Source: Blastococcus sp. TF02-09
Lineage (GTDB): Bacteria > Actinomycetota > Actinomycetes > Mycobacteriales > Geodermatophilaceae
Direction: 5' to 3'
Assembly: GCF_003319105.1 (NCBI RefSeq)
Contig: NZ_QOHH01000002.1
Span: 248,001 to 312,000, forward strand
Length of the DNA: 64,000 nt
In this document: positions 53,961 to 63,321 of the stretch, piece after piece
How positions within the stretch are numbered: position 1 is the first letter of the stretch
Layout: each line of letters starts with the position of its first letter
The notes under the pieces: generated by a model
Told to the model about the DNA's origin: nothing
The model's input: only the letters and a program-made list of their open reading frames with translations
The model's database searches: none
Program-made: the position numbers and the translations under genes

Positions 53961-54452
53961 ATGGCCGACGCGTCCTTCGACGTGGTCAGCAAGGTGGACC
54001 GGCAGGAGGTCGACAACGCCCTGAACCAGGCGGGCAAGGAGCTGTCGCAGCGCTTCGACTTCCGCGGCACCAACGCCACCATCGCCTGGGCGGGCGAGGA
54101 GGGCGTCACCCTCCAGGCCGACACCGAGGAGCGCGTCTCGGCCGCCCTGGAGGTGTTCAAGGAGAAGCTGATCAAGCGGAACATCTCGCTGAAGGTCCTC
54201 GACGCCGGCGAGCCGCAGTCCTCGGGCAAGAGCTACAAGATCTCCGCCCGCATCAAGCAGGGCATCGAGTCCGACGTGGCCAAGAAGATCTCCAAGCTCA
54301 TCCGCGACGAGGGCCCCAAGGGCGTCCAGGCGCAGATCCAGGGTGACCAGCTCCGGGTCAGCGGCAAGAAGCGGGACGACCTGCAGGCCGTGCAGCAGCT
54401 GCTCCGCGGCGCCGACCTCGACGTCGCCCTGCAGTTCGACAACTACCGCTAG
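53961..54452 (+). CDS. YajQ-family nucleotide-binding protein
   Basis: A 163-residue cytoplasmic protein of the YajQ/UPF0234 family, starting [41 protein letters not shown], with the conserved [25 protein letters not shown]-terminus. Family members have two ferredoxin-like domains; a Xanthomonas member binds c-di-GMP. An EAL phosphodiesterase gene is 3.7 kb away, but no direct link can be shown. GGGGAGAA precedes the ATG. Confidence 0.93.
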   Translation: MADASFDVVSKVDRQEVDNALNQAGKELSQRFDFRGTNATIAWAGEEGVTLQADTEERVSAALEVFKEKLIKRNISLKVLDAGEPQSSGKSYKISARIKQGIESDVAKKISKLIRDEGPKGVQAQIQGDQLRVSGKKRDDLQAVQQLLRGADLDVALQFDNYR

Positions 54453-54459
54453 CAGCCGG

Positions 54460-54506
54460 CACGGACGGGGGCCGACCGCCCTCGGGCGCAGCAGCCCCCG
54501 TCCGTG
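54460..54506. terminator. Terminator between the yajQ-like gene and a convergent SDR gene
   Basis: A 13-bp perfect stem (54460-54472 with 54494-54506) enclosing 21 bases, seven bases past the yajQ-like stop and just before the stop of the convergent SDR gene. Confidence 0.7.
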
Positions 54507-54513
54507 GCGGGCA

Positions 54514-55407
54514 TCAGGTGGCGGCCGGCCGCAGCAGGTCGTCCAGGCCGATGCGCCGGTAGAACTCGGCCCGGATGCGGTCGCCGACGACGTTCACGAC
54601 CTCGGCCCCGTCGTCGGCGGGGTCGACGTGGACGCGGAACGGTCGCCGCCCCTTCGGGCTGTCGACCACCTCGACGATCCGGCGAGCGACCTCGGCCGGG
54701 TCGGCGTCCGCCGGCGCCAGCTCGGCCAGCCGCTCGCCGACCTGCTCCACCAGGCCGGCGTACCGGCTCTCGTAGGCCTCGGCCACGGCGGTGCCGTCCG
54801 GGTGCCCGGCGTTGGCGAAGTGGTTCGTGCCGGTGGGAAAGGACCCGGGGACGACGATCGTCGTCTCGATGCCGAAGCGGGCCAGCTCGGCGGCGTAGCT
54901 GACGGCGAGCGAGTCCTCGGCGGCCTTGGCGGCGAAGTAGGGCGCCAGGTAGGGCGGGGTGCCGCCGCGGGTGCTGCTCGAGCCGACCCACACCAGCAGC
55001 CCGTCCCCCTGGGCGCGCAGGTGCGGCAGCGCCGCGCGGTTGACCCGCTGGGTGGAGAGCACGTTGGTGTCGTAGACCTCCGCCAGCTGCTCGGGGGTGA
55101 ACGCCTCGGCCGGGCCGAGGACCATGTGGCCGGCGTTGTGCACGACGACGTCGAGCCGCCCGGCGTCCTGCACGATCTGCGCGACCGCCGCGTCGACGGA
55201 GCCCTGGTCGGCGACGTCCAGCTCGACGACGCGCAGGTCGACACCGTGCTCGTCGGCGTACCGCGTGGCCTCGGCGGCGGCGGACGCATTGCGCCCGGTC
55301 GTGCCGCGCATGCCGGCGTAGACGGTGTGCCCGGCGTCGGCCAGGGCGCGGACGGTCATGGCACCGAAGCCGCTGGAGGCGCCGGTGACGACGATGGTCC
55401 TGTTCAT
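54514..55407 (-). CDS. Short-chain dehydrogenase/reductase (first copy)
   Basis: A 297-residue SDR with the nucleotide-binding TGASSGFG motif, HNAG, the catalytic Ser in VGSSST and YFAAK, where Tyr and Lys form the active site. GMRGTTGRN and the long C-terminal substrate region place it near the classical SDR group; substrate unknown. It lies 47 bases downstream of a second SDR gene on the same strand, so both are probably cotranscribed and under the TetR operator at 56262-56309. Confidence 0.88.
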   Translation of the reverse strand: MNRTIVVTGASSGFGAMTVRALADAGHTVYAGMRGTTGRNASAAAEATRYADEHGVDLRVVELDVADQGSVDAAVAQIVQDAGRLDVVVHNAGHMVLGPAEAFTPEQLAEVYDTNVLSTQRVNRAALPHLRAQGDGLLVWVGSSSTRGGTPPYLAPYFAAKAAEDSLAVSYAAELARFGIETTIVVPGSFPTGTNHFANAGHPDGTAVAEAYESRYAGLVEQVGERLAELAPADADPAEVARRIVEVVDSPKGRRPFRVHVDPADDGAEVVNVVGDRIRAEFYRRIGLDDLLRPAAT

Positions 55408-55454
55408 GGTCTGCTCCTCTTCCTGCGGTGGGGTCGGGTGCGTGTCGCGGCGGC

Positions 55455-56204
55455 TCAGATGACGCCGCCGTTGGCGTAGAGGACCTGGCCGTTGACCCAG
55501 CGGGCCGGGCCGGCGAGGAAGGCGACGACCTCGGCCACGTCCTCGGGCGTGCCGAGGCGCTCCAGCGGAGCCATCGAGGCCAGCCGGTCGACGGCGTCCT
55601 GCGGCTTGCCGTCGAGGAACAGCGGGGTGGCCGTGGGGCCGGGAGCGACGGCGTTGACGGTGACGTCCCGGCCGCGCAGCTCCTTGGCGAGGATCAGCGT
55701 CATCGCGTCGACCGCGCCCTTGGTGGCCGCGTACGCGGCGTAGGTGGGCAGGGCGAGCTGGACGACGGAGCTGGAGAAGTTCACCAGCGCGCCGCCGGGG
55801 CGCAGCCGCCGGGCGGCCTGCTGGCTCACGACGACGGTGCCGCGCACGTTGGTGCGGTGCATCCGGTCGAAGTCGTCGAGCGACAGCTCGGTCACCGGCG
55901 AGAGCAGCATGATGCCGGCGGTGTTGACGACGACGTCGACCCCGCCGTAGGCCTGCTCGGCCGTGTCGAAGAGCGCAGCCACCTGCGCCTCGTCGGCGAC
56001 GTCGGCCTGGACGGCGGTCGCCTTCGCGCCCGCCGCCGTGGCCGCGTCGACGACCTCCTGTGCCCGGGCGGCGTTGCCGGCGTAGTGGACGACGACGGTC
56101 ATGCCCGCCTCGGCGAGGCGCTGGGCGACGGCGCGGCCGATGCCGCCCGAGGCGCCGGTGACGACGGCCACCCGGTCGCCGGTGGTGGGAAGCGTGCTGG
56201 TCAT
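55455..56204 (-). CDS. Short-chain dehydrogenase/reductase (second copy)
   Basis: A 249-residue classical SDR: MTSTLPTTGDRVAVVTGASGGIGRAVA, NTAG, Ser in NFSSSVVQ, and YAATK as the catalytic Tyr-Lys pair, then VAPGPTATPLF. The start at 56204 was chosen because GAGGGGGAC precedes it; the longer in-frame reading to 56402 runs into the divergent TetR gene. It probably reduces or oxidises a small carbonyl or alcohol compound with NAD(P)H. It is the first gene of the regulated SDR pair. Confidence 0.88.
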   Translation of the reverse strand: MTSTLPTTGDRVAVVTGASGGIGRAVAQRLAEAGMTVVVHYAGNAARAQEVVDAATAAGAKATAVQADVADEAQVAALFDTAEQAYGGVDVVVNTAGIMLLSPVTELSLDDFDRMHRTNVRGTVVVSQQAARRLRPGGALVNFSSSVVQLALPTYAAYAATKGAVDAMTLILAKELRGRDVTVNAVAPGPTATPLFLDGKPQDAVDRLASMAPLERLGTPEDVAEVVAFLAGPARWVNGQVLYANGGVI

Positions 56205-56266
56205 GTGGGCGTCCCCCTCAGGGATGGGATGGGTGCGCGTCCGCGTCGGATATGGGCGCAGCGTCC

Positions 56267-56294
56267 ATGATAATCGACATGGACGAGTTGTCCA
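56267..56294 (-). promoter_or_regulatory. Predicted SDR-operon promoter
   Basis: TGGACA (56289-56294) and TATCAT (56267-56272) are separated by 16 bases on the minus strand. The -10 lies in operator 1 and the -35 touches operator 2, so repressor binding would block polymerase. Confidence 0.6.
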
Positions 56295-56300
56295 TATACT
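56274..56300 (+). promoter_or_regulatory. Predicted tetR promoter
   Basis: TCGACA (56274-56279) and TATACT (56295-56300) are 15 bases apart on the plus strand, shorter than the ideal 17. Both elements overlap the operators. The start would fall about 25 bases before the tetR ATG. Confidence 0.5.
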
Positions 56301-56332
56301 TGGCTGGACGATCACGGACCGGGAGGACATCG

Positions 56333-56977
56333 ATGAGCGACGTCGCGCGCGAGCAGGACGGCACCGCGTCAGCGGCGGCCCGCGACCCCCTGACCGCCCC
56401 ACCCCGGCGCGGGCGCGGCCGGCGGCCGGCCGCCGAGGTGCGGGAGGAGATCCTGCTGGCCGCGGGACGCATCCTGCTGACCGAGGGGATGGGCGGCTTC
56501 ACCATCGAGCGGGTCGCCGAGCTGGCCGGCGCCAGCAAGATGACGATCTACAAGTGGTGGCCGTCGAAGGGCGCGCTGGCGCTGGACGGCTACTTCGCCG
56601 GCATGGAACCGGCCCTGGCCTTCCCCGACACCGGCGACGTCGCCGCCGACCTGGCCACCCAGCTGCACACCTTCGTGCGCACGCTGCGGGACACCCCCGC
56701 CGGGCGGGTGATCGCGGAGCTCATCGGCGCGGCGCAGACCGACCCCGAGCTCGCCCGCGCCTACCGCGAGCGGTACTCCGGGCCGCGCCGCGCGCTCGCC
56801 GTGGACGCGCTGCGGCGCGGGCAGGAGCGCGGTCAGATCCGAGCCGACGTCGACCCCGAGGTGGTCATCGACCAGCTGTGGGGAGCCTGCTACCACCGGC
56901 TGCTGCTGCCCGACCAACCCCTGACCGACGGGTTCGCGGACGACCTCCTGCGCAACCTGCTGTCGGGGATCCGCTGA
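56333..56977 (+). CDS. TetR-family transcriptional regulator
   Basis: A 214-residue repressor with an N-terminal Arg/Gly-rich segment, the TetR helix-turn-helix at about residues 43-75 (GGFTIERVAELAGASKMTIYKWWPSKGALAL) and a C-terminal ligand domain with a Trp-containing C-terminal helix (QLWGACYHRLLL). GGGAGG lies six bases before the ATG at 56333. It is divergent from two SDR genes and its promoter overlaps matching palindromes, so it probably represses itself and them until a ligand, perhaps a substrate of the dehydrogenases, binds. Confidence 0.9.
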   Translation: MSDVAREQDGTASAAARDPLTAPPRRGRGRRPAAEVREEILLAAGRILLTEGMGGFTIERVAELAGASKMTIYKWWPSKGALALDGYFAGMEPALAFPDTGDVAADLATQLHTFVRTLRDTPAGRVIAELIGAAQTDPELARAYRERYSGPRRALAVDALRRGQERGQIRADVDPEVVIDQLWGACYHRLLLPDQPLTDGFADDLLRNLLSGIR

Positions 56978-56996
56978 GCCGCGACTCGACCGCTCG

Positions 56997-57875
56997 TCAG
57001 CGCTGTCCGAGGTCGCGGGCCATCGCCTCGAGGCGGGCGATGCGCTCGGGCATCGGCGGGTGCGAGGCGAACATCGATGCCATGCCCTGCCCGCGGAACG
57101 GGTTGGCGATCATCAGGTGGCTCTGGGTGACCAGCCGGTCCTCCTGCGGCAGCGGGCGCGCACTGGCCCCCCGCTCGATCTTGCGCAGCGCGGAGGCCAG
57201 CGCCAGCGGGTCCTGCGACAGCTGGGCACCGGTGGCGTCGGCCTGGAACTCGCGGCTCCGGCTCACCGCCATCTGCACCAGCCCGGCGGCGAGCGGGCCG
57301 AGGAACACCAGCAGCAGCCCGCCGAGCGCGTTGCCTCCGCTCCGGTCGTCGCCGTCGCGACCGCCGAACAGCGAGGCGAACATCGCCATGTGCGCCAGGT
57401 AGGTGATGACCGTGGCCATGGCGCCGGCCACCGAGCTGATCAGGATGTCGCGGTTGTAGACGTGCGAGAGCTCGTGGGCGAGGACGCCGCGCAGCTCCCG
57501 GCGGTCCAGCAGCTCGAGGATGCCTTGGGTGACGCAGACGGCGGCGTTGCGCGGGTTCCGGCCGGTGGCGAAGGCGTTGGGCTGGTCGGTCGGGCTGACG
57601 TAGAGCCTCGGCATGGGCTGGCGGGCCTCCGTGGCCAGCTCGCGCACCATCGCGTAGAGCTGCGGCGCCTGGGTCTCGGTGACCGGGAAGGCGCGCATCG
57701 CCCGCAGGGCGAGCTTGTCGGAGTTGAAGTACGCGTAGCCGTTGACGCCCAACGCGATCACCAGGGCGATGAACAGCCCGCCCCGTCCGCCGATCAGCGC
57801 GCCGGCGAGGAGGATGAGCCCGCCCATGAGGCCGAGGAGGACGGCGGTCTTGAGTCCGTTGTTCCAGCGCTGCAC
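56997..57875 (-). CDS. htpX: Zinc metalloprotease HtpX
   Basis: HtpX is a membrane-integrated M48 zinc protease that degrades misfolded membrane proteins. The 292-residue product has four transmembrane segments (about 11-30, 33-50, 147-170, 183-205), HELSH at 134-138 as zinc motif and Glu209 (SREFQAD) as third ligand. I chose the GTG at 57875 (then QRWNNGLKT) because GAGAGGG precedes it; the longer reading overlaps the korA promoter region. It ends 19 bases from the convergent tetR gene. Confidence 0.93.
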   Translation of the reverse strand: MQRWNNGLKTAVLLGLMGGLILLAGALIGGRGGLFIALVIALGVNGYAYFNSDKLALRAMRAFPVTETQAPQLYAMVRELATEARQPMPRLYVSPTDQPNAFATGRNPRNAAVCVTQGILELLDRRELRGVLAHELSHVYNRDILISSVAGAMATVITYLAHMAMFASLFGGRDGDDRSGGNALGGLLLVFLGPLAAGLVQMAVSRSREFQADATGAQLSQDPLALASALRKIERGASARPLPQEDRLVTQSHLMIANPFRGQGMASMFASHPPMPERIARLEAMARDLGQR

Positions 57876-57955
57876 GCCCCTCTCAACGGCGCCGCGCGAG
57901 TGACCGTTCCCGCACCACCACGGCCGGAATGCCTCGCCCCCTCGGGTGGTTGCCC

Positions 57956-57970
57956 TTCCAGAATGTGGAA
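57956..57970. promoter_or_regulatory. TTCCA-N5-TGGAA inverted repeat in the htpX-korA gap
   Basis: A short inverted repeat (57956-57960 with 57966-57970) between the divergent htpX and korA starts. It could be an operator; statistically it may be chance. Confidence 0.25.
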
Positions 57971-58039
57971 TCACCTTCGGGTCTCTGTACCCCGCGGTGT
58001 ATCGCGCACGTAACCTCGGCCGGTGGAGGTACACCACTG

Positions 58040-60052
58040 ATGACTGCCAGCACCCCGCCCCCCATCGGCGCGCCCGACGACGAGGTCTCCGCGACGGCCA
58101 CGCACGCCGCGACCGGCGGGCTCGTCAAGAGCGTGGTCGCCCTCGACCGCGTCGTCATCCGCCTGGCCGGCGACTCCGGTGACGGCATGCAGCTGACCGG
58201 CAACCGCTTCACGAGCGAGACGGCGTCCTTCGGTAACGACCTGTCGACGCTGCCGAACTTCCCCGCCGAGATCCGGGCGCCGACGGGGACCCTGCCGGGT
58301 GTCTCGTCCTTCCAGCTGCACTTCGCCGACCACGACATCATGACCCCGGGTGACGCCCCCGACGTCCTGGTGGCGATGAACCCGGCGGCGCTGAAGTCGA
58401 ATCTCGCCGACCTGCCCGGCGGCGGCCTGCTGATCGTGGACTCCGACGAGTTCACCTCCCGGAACCTGGCGAAGGTCGGTTACGCGACCAACCCGCTGGA
58501 GGACGGCTCCCTCGACGGCTGGCAGACCGTGCCGGTGCCGCTGACGTCGATGACGCTCGACGCGCTCGCCGACTCGGGCCTGGGCAAGAAGGAGGCCGAG
58601 CGCAGCAAGAACATGTTCACGCTCGGCCTGCTCAGCTGGATGTACCACCGGCCCACCGAGGGCACGGTGCGCTTCCTCGAGCGGCAGTTCCGCCGCAAGC
58701 CCGAGATCGCCGCCGCCAACATCGCCGCGTTCCGGGCGGGCTACAACTACGGCGAGACGACGGAGGCCTTCGCGGTCTCCTACGAGATCAAGCCGGCTCC
58801 GATGGACCCGGGCACCTACCGCAACATCTCGGGCAACCAGGCGCTCGCGCTCGGCGTGGTCGCGGCCGGCCAGCGCTCGGGCCTGCCGGTGTTCCTCGGC
58901 GCCTACCCGATCACCCCGGCGTCGGACATCCTCCACGAGCTGTCCAAGCACAAGGCCTTCGGCGTCCGCACCTTCCAGGCCGAGGACGAGATCGCCGGCA
59001 TCGGTGCCGCGCTGGGCGCCTCCTTCGGCGGCGCCCTGGGCGTGACGACGACGTCGGGCCCGGGTATCGCGCTCAAGGCCGAGACGATCGGTCTCGCGGT
59101 CATGACCGAGCTGCCGCTGCTGATCATCGACGTGCAGCGCGGTGGGCCCTCCACCGGTCTGCCGACGAAGACCGAGCAGTCGGACCTCCTGCAGGCCATG
59201 TTCGGCCGCAACGGCGAGGCTCCGCTGCCGGTCATCGCGCCCCGGTCGCCCGGTGACTGCTTCGACGCCGCCATCGAGGCCACGCGGATCGCGCTGACCT
59301 ACCGCACGCCGGTCATGCTGCTCTCAGACGGCTACCTGGCCAACGGTGCCGAGCCGTGGGCGGTCCCGGACGTCGACTCGCTGCCCGACCTGAGCGAGGC
59401 GGTCGGCTTCGCCACCGGGCCGAACGCCGAGGCCACCGACGGGAGCCCGGAGTTCCACCCCTACAAGCGCGACCCGGAGACCCTGGCGCGCGCGTGGGCG
59501 GTGCCCGGCACCTCCGGGCTGCAGCACCGCATCGGCGGGCTGGAGAAGGCCGACGGCAGCGGCAACATCTCCTACGACCCCGCGAACCACGACTTCATGG
59601 TCCGCACCCGGCAGGCCAAGATCGACGGCATCGCCGCCTCGATCGGCCCGACCGACGTGGAGGACCCGGACGGCGACGCCCGCGTGGCCGTCATCGGCTG
59701 GGGCTCGACCTACGGGCCCATCGGGGCCGCCTGCCGGCGGATCCGGGCCTCGGGCCGCAAGGTGGCGCAGATCCACCTGCGGCACATCAACCCCTTCCCG
59801 GCCGATCTCGGCGAGGTCCTCGCCCGGTACGACCGGGTGGTCTGCCCCGAGATGAACCTCGGGCAGCTCGCCCTGCTGCTGCGCGCGAAGTTCCTGGTGG
59901 ACGTGCAGAGCCACACGCAGGTGAGCGGGATGCCCTTCCGGTCCGCCGAGCTGGCCGCGGTCATCCAGGACGCCATCGACACCAGCACGACCGACACCAC
60001 GAGCACCGACGCGGTCCCCGCCGGGGCCGCCGTGAACGGAGCCATGCAGTGA
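58040..60052 (+). CDS. korA: 2-oxoglutarate:ferredoxin oxidoreductase alpha subunit
   Basis: With KorB it oxidatively decarboxylates 2-oxoglutarate (possibly other 2-oxoacids) to an acyl-CoA, reducing ferredoxin, an alternative to the dehydrogenase complex in actinobacteria. The 670-residue product is a fused gamma-alpha subunit: gamma domain at about 35-225 ([35 protein letters not shown]), then the pyrimidine domain ([34 protein letters not shown]). The ATG at 58040 follows GGTGGAGG at a rather long spacing. It overlaps korB by four bases. Pyruvate-type specificity is not excluded. Confidence 0.92.
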   Translation: MTASTPPPIGAPDDEVSATATHAATGGLVKSVVALDRVVIRLAGDSGDGMQLTGNRFTSETASFGNDLSTLPNFPAEIRAPTGTLPGVSSFQLHFADHDIMTPGDAPDVLVAMNPAALKSNLADLPGGGLLIVDSDEFTSRNLAKVGYATNPLEDGSLDGWQTVPVPLTSMTLDALADSGLGKKEAERSKNMFTLGLLSWMYHRPTEGTVRFLERQFRRKPEIAAANIAAFRAGYNYGETTEAFAVSYEIKPAPMDPGTYRNISGNQALALGVVAAGQRSGLPVFLGAYPITPASDILHELSKHKAFGVRTFQAEDEIAGIGAALGASFGGALGVTTTSGPGIALKAETIGLAVMTELPLLIIDVQRGGPSTGLPTKTEQSDLLQAMFGRNGEAPLPVIAPRSPGDCFDAAIEATRIALTYRTPVMLLSDGYLANGAEPWAVPDVDSLPDLSEAVGFATGPNAEATDGSPEFHPYKRDPETLARAWAVPGTSGLQHRIGGLEKADGSGNISYDPANHDFMVRTRQAKIDGIAASIGPTDVEDPDGDARVAVIGWGSTYGPIGAACRRIRASGRKVAQIHLRHINPFPADLGEVLARYDRVVCPEMNLGQLALLLRAKFLVDVQSHTQVSGMPFRSAELAAVIQDAIDTSTTDTTSTDAVPAGAAVNGAMQ

Positions 60053-61149
60053 CCACGCTCGATACGCACGTGCACGACCTGGGCATGCCCGGGAACCCGA
60101 TCTCCGCCGCGGTCGCCGCCTCGGTCGAGCTGTCGGGCGAGAAGAAGTCCGAGCTCAAGGCCAAGGACCTCAAGACCGACCAGGAAGTTCGCTGGTGCCC
60201 CGGGTGCGGTGACTACGTCATCCTCAACGCGGTCCAGAGCTTCCTGCCCAGCCTCGGCATCGCCCGCGAGGACATAGTGATCGTCTCGGGGATCGGCTGC
60301 TCGTCGCGCTTCCCGTACTACATGAACACGTACGGGATGCACTCGATCCACGGGCGCGCCCCGGCGATCGCCACCGGCCTGGCCGCCTCGCGGCCGGACC
60401 TGTCGGTGTGGGTCGTCACCGGTGACGGGGACTCGCTGTCCATCGGCGGTAACCACCTGATCCACGCGCTGCGCCGCAACGTGAACATGACGATCCTGCT
60501 GTTCAACAACCGGATCTACGGGCTCACCAAGGGCCAGTACTCCCCCACCTCCGAGGTCGGGAAGGTCACCAAGTCCACGCCGATGGGCTCCATCGACGCG
60601 CCGTTCAACCCCGTCTCGCTGGCGCTCGGCGCCGACGCCACCTTCGTGGGCCGGGCGATGGACTCCGACCGCAAGGGGCTCACCGACGTGCTGCGCCAGG
60701 CGGCGGAGCACAAGGGGACGTCGCTGGTGGAGATCTACCAGAACTGCAACATCTTCAACGACGGCGCCTTCGAGCTGCTCAAGGACCCGATGACGGGCAC
60801 CCAGTGGTCGATCCCGCTCGAGCACGGCAAGCCGCTGGTCTTCGGGCCCGACGGTGCCTCCTGCGTCGTGCGCGACGACTTCGGCGGTCTGCGCATCGCC
60901 GAGACCAACCAGGTCGCCGCCGAGGACATCGTCGTCCACGACGCCACCCGCGAGAACCCGGCGTACGCGTTCGCGCTGTCCCGCCTCTCGTCGCAGGACC
61001 TGCGCTACACGCCCATGGGCGTCTTCCGCTCCGTCCAGAAGCCGACCTACGACGGCATGATGGCCGAGCAGCTCGACGTCGCCCGGGTCAGCGGCAGCGC
61101 CGACCTGCAGGGTCTGCTCGGCGGCGGCGAGACCTGGTCCGTGGCCTAG
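60049..61149 (+). CDS. korB: 2-oxoglutarate:ferredoxin oxidoreductase beta subunit
   Basis: The TPP- and iron-sulphur-binding catalytic subunit. The 366-residue product begins [13 protein letters not shown]; the GTG overlaps the korA stop (GTGA). It has the WCPGCGDYVILNAVQ cysteine motif, a further Cys in GIGCSSRFPYY, the TPP-binding GDGDSLSIGGNH and the YGLTKGQYSPTS loop. It completes the KorAB enzyme. A terminator 15 bases beyond the stop ends the operon. Confidence 0.95.
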   Translation: MTTLDTHVHDLGMPGNPISAAVAASVELSGEKKSELKAKDLKTDQEVRWCPGCGDYVILNAVQSFLPSLGIAREDIVIVSGIGCSSRFPYYMNTYGMHSIHGRAPAIATGLAASRPDLSVWVVTGDGDSLSIGGNHLIHALRRNVNMTILLFNNRIYGLTKGQYSPTSEVGKVTKSTPMGSIDAPFNPVSLALGADATFVGRAMDSDRKGLTDVLRQAAEHKGTSLVEIYQNCNIFNDGAFELLKDPMTGTQWSIPLEHGKPLVFGPDGASCVVRDDFGGLRIAETNQVAAEDIVVHDATRENPAYAFALSRLSSQDLRYTPMGVFRSVQKPTYDGMMAEQLDVARVSGSADLQGLLGGGETWSVA

Positions 61150-61163
61150 GACCTCGACGCCCC

Positions 61164-61199
61164 GACGGGCCCGTCTCCCCCCCGGGAGGCGGGCCCGTC
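61164..61199. terminator. Bidirectional terminator between korB and mocR-like gene
   Basis: A 16-bp stem with one G-T type mismatch (61164-61179 with 61184-61199) and a CCCC loop, between convergent genes. Confidence 0.78.
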
Positions 61200-61204
61200 G
61201 TCGT

Positions 61205-62572
61205 CTACCGGCGCAGCAGCGCGGTGAGCACCGGGAGCGCCCGGTCCAGCTCGGCGCGGCTGGGCGCGGCGAAGCCGAGCACCAGCCCGGCGCCGCGGCC
61301 GGGGACGTCGGCGAGGTGGTGCCGTCCGAGCCCGTCCAGCGCGAGCCCCTGCCGCGCCGCACCGGCGATCAGCGCCTCCTCCGCGGCGACGTCCTCCAGC
61401 GGCACGAGGACGTGCGCGCCGGCGGGGTCGCCCTCGACGGGGCGCCCGGCGGCGGTGACCGCCGCCCGCACCAGCTCCCGGCGGGCGGCCATCTCCCGCC
61501 GCAGCCGGCGCAGGTGCCGGGACAGGTCGCCGGACCCGGCGAGCGCCGCGAGGACGCGCTGGCCGGCGCGCGCCGGCCGCATGGCGGTGGCGGCGCGGCG
61601 GGCCAGCAGGCCCGCGCGGACGGTGGGTGGAGCGACCAGCCACCCCACCCCGAGGGTCGGGCTGAGGATCTTGCTCGAGGTGCCGAGGTGCACGACGACG
61701 TCGGGCCCCAGGGCGCCGAGCAGCGGCAGCGGGGCGACGTCGAAACGCAGTTCGCCGTCGTAGTCGTCCTCCAGGACCCACCAGCCCTCCGCCCGAGCGC
61801 GGGCGACCAGGGCGAGCCGGCGCGCCGCGGTCATCCGCCGGCCGGTCGGGAACTGGTGGGCCGGGGTGCAGTACACCGCCGCGAGACCCGCCGGGAGGGC
61901 GTCCACGACCAGCCCGTCGTCGTCGACCGGCACGGGGACCACCTCGACGCCCGCGTCGCGCAGCGCCGCCACCGCCCGGGAGTAGCCGGGGTCCTCGACG
62001 GCCACCCGGCTGCCCGGCGGCAGGAGGCGGGCCACCTCGCCCACGGCGGCCGAGGTCCCGGCGGTGGCGAGCACGTCGTCCGGGCCGGCCACCAGCCCGC
62101 GGTGGCGGAGCAGGTGCTCGGCGACCGCCGCCCGGAAACCCGGGTCGCCGGCGTCCTCAGGCCGGGGGTCCGGGAGCTGGTCACCCGCCGCACGCCAGGC
62201 CCGCCGCCACGCGGCCCGGTCCAGCACCTCCAGGCAGGGCGAGCCGGCCCGGAGGTCCACCAGCGCGGGCGCGGGCCCGCCGCTCGCCCGCCGGGGTGCC
62301 GGCGCTGCCGGCGTCGCGGGCGCCGCACCCAGCACGAAGGTCCCCACGCCCCGGCGGCCGCCCGCCCAGCCCTCGGCCAGCAGCTGGTCGTAGGCGGCGC
62401 TGGTGACCGTGCGGCTGACGCGGAGCGCGACCGCGAGCTCGCGCGTCGAGGGCAGCCGGTCCCCCGGCCGCAGCGCCCCGGCGGCGGCTGCCGCCCGCAG
62501 CGCGTCGGCGAGCTGCGCCGATAGTGGCGCGGCCGCGGTCCGGTCGAGCACCACCGGCGGGATCCCGTTCAC
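61205..62572 (-). CDS. MocR/PdxR-type regulator
   Basis: A 455-residue fusion of an N-terminal GntR winged helix (about 12-78, including LPSTRELAVALRVSRTVTSAAYDQL) and a PLP-binding class I aminotransferase fold with Lys301 (LGTSSKILSPTLGVGWLV). MocR proteins sense PLP or related amino compounds and regulate vitamin B6, taurine or amino-acid genes. It is divergent from a flavin-binding pyridoxamine-phosphate-oxidase-like gene with an inverted repeat in between, the usual arrangement for its own target. Start ATG at 62572. Which ligand is used cannot be predicted. Confidence 0.92.
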   Translation of the reverse strand: MNGIPPVVLDRTAAAPLSAQLADALRAAAAAGALRPGDRLPSTRELAVALRVSRTVTSAAYDQLLAEGWAGGRRGVGTFVLGAAPATPAAPAPRRASGGPAPALVDLRAGSPCLEVLDRAAWRRAWRAAGDQLPDPRPEDAGDPGFRAAVAEHLLRHRGLVAGPDDVLATAGTSAAVGEVARLLPPGSRVAVEDPGYSRAVAALRDAGVEVVPVPVDDDGLVVDALPAGLAAVYCTPAHQFPTGRRMTAARRLALVARARAEGWWVLEDDYDGELRFDVAPLPLLGALGPDVVVHLGTSSKILSPTLGVGWLVAPPTVRAGLLARRAATAMRPARAGQRVLAALAGSGDLSRHLRRLRREMAARRELVRAAVTAAGRPVEGDPAGAHVLVPLEDVAAEEALIAGAARQGLALDGLGRHHLADVPGRGAGLVLGFAAPSRAELDRALPVLTALLRR

Positions 62573-62588
62573 CGCACCTCCTGATCGA

Positions 62589-62633
62589 GTGGCCTGGCGG
62601 AACGCTAGCGGATTGGCTGTTCCGGAGGGCCAC
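62589..62633. promoter_or_regulatory. Imperfect inverted repeat between mocR-like and oxidase-like genes
   Basis: GTGGCCTGGCGGAAC (62589-62603) and GTTCCGGAGGGCCAC (62619-62633) pair at 12 of 15 positions around a 15-base spacer containing TAGCG. A good operator candidate for the MocR-type regulator. Confidence 0.55.
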
Positions 62634-62654
62634 CTGCGGGGTCAGCATGGAGAC

Positions 62655-63314
62655 ATGGACGCCGCACCACCCCTGTCACCGACCGCCCGCAGCACCGTCC
62701 GCCGGGGCGCGAAGCGGGCCCGCACCGACCGCGCCGACCTACACGCCGTCCTCGACGCCGGGCTGGTGGGCCACCTGGCGGTCGTGCTCGACGGCGCCCC
62801 CGTCGTCCTGCCCACGGGGTACGGCCGGCACGGGGACACGCTCTACCTGCACGGCTCCACCGGCGCCGCGACCCTGCGCGCGGCCCGGGCCGGCGCCCCG
62901 GTCTGCTTCACCGTCACCCACCTGGACGGCGTCGTGTACGCGCGGTCGGCCTTCCACCACTCCGTGAACTACCGGTGCGCGGTAGTCCACGGTGCGATGC
63001 GCCCGGTGACCGACCCGGAGGAGCAGGTGCTCGGCCTCCGCGTACTCACCGAGCAGCTGGCGCCCGGCTCGTGGGACGCCACCCGCCGGCCCGACCGCAA
63101 GGAGCTGGCCGCGACGGCGGTGCTCGCCCTCGACCTCACCGAGGCCAGCGTCAAGATCCGCACCGGACCGCCCGGCGACGACGAGCGCGACCTTTCCCTC
63201 CCGGTGTGGGCCGGCGTCCTGCCGATCACGTCGGTGCTGGGCCGCCCGGAGCCGTGCCCGCTGCTGCCGCCCGGCATCGCCGTCCCGGCCCGCGTCTCCG
63301 GACGGCGATGGTGA
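62655..63314 (+). CDS. Pyridoxamine 5'-phosphate oxidase-family flavin-binding protein
   Basis: A 219-residue protein with the split beta-barrel FMN-binding fold of the Pyridox_ox_2 (NimA-like) group: YGRHGDTLYLHGSTGAATLRAARAG and the following CFTVTHLDGVVYARSAFHHSVNYRCAVVHG. No cofactor or substrate can be assigned from sequence; family members include nitroreductase-like and unknown enzymes. The ATG at 62655 was chosen over a longer reading that runs into the divergent regulator gene; a leaderless message is possible. Probably regulated by the divergent MocR-type protein. Confidence 0.85.
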   Translation: MDAAPPLSPTARSTVRRGAKRARTDRADLHAVLDAGLVGHLAVVLDGAPVVLPTGYGRHGDTLYLHGSTGAATLRAARAGAPVCFTVTHLDGVVYARSAFHHSVNYRCAVVHGAMRPVTDPEEQVLGLRVLTEQLAPGSWDATRRPDRKELAATAVLALDLTEASVKIRTGPPGDDERDLSLPVWAGVLPITSVLGRPEPCPLLPPGIAVPARVSGRRW

Positions 63315-63321
63315 CGACTGC

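Larger units (their letters stand above)
56262..56309. promoter_or_regulatory. Twin palindromic operators between SDR and tetR genes
   Basis: Operator 1: CGTCCATG (56262-56269), 8 bases, then CATGGACG (56278-56285), a perfect inverted repeat. Operator 2: GTCCA (56290-56294), 10 bases, TGGAC (56305-56309). Both share GTCCA half-sites and overlap the divergent promoters, as expected for TetR autoregulation. Confidence 0.75.
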
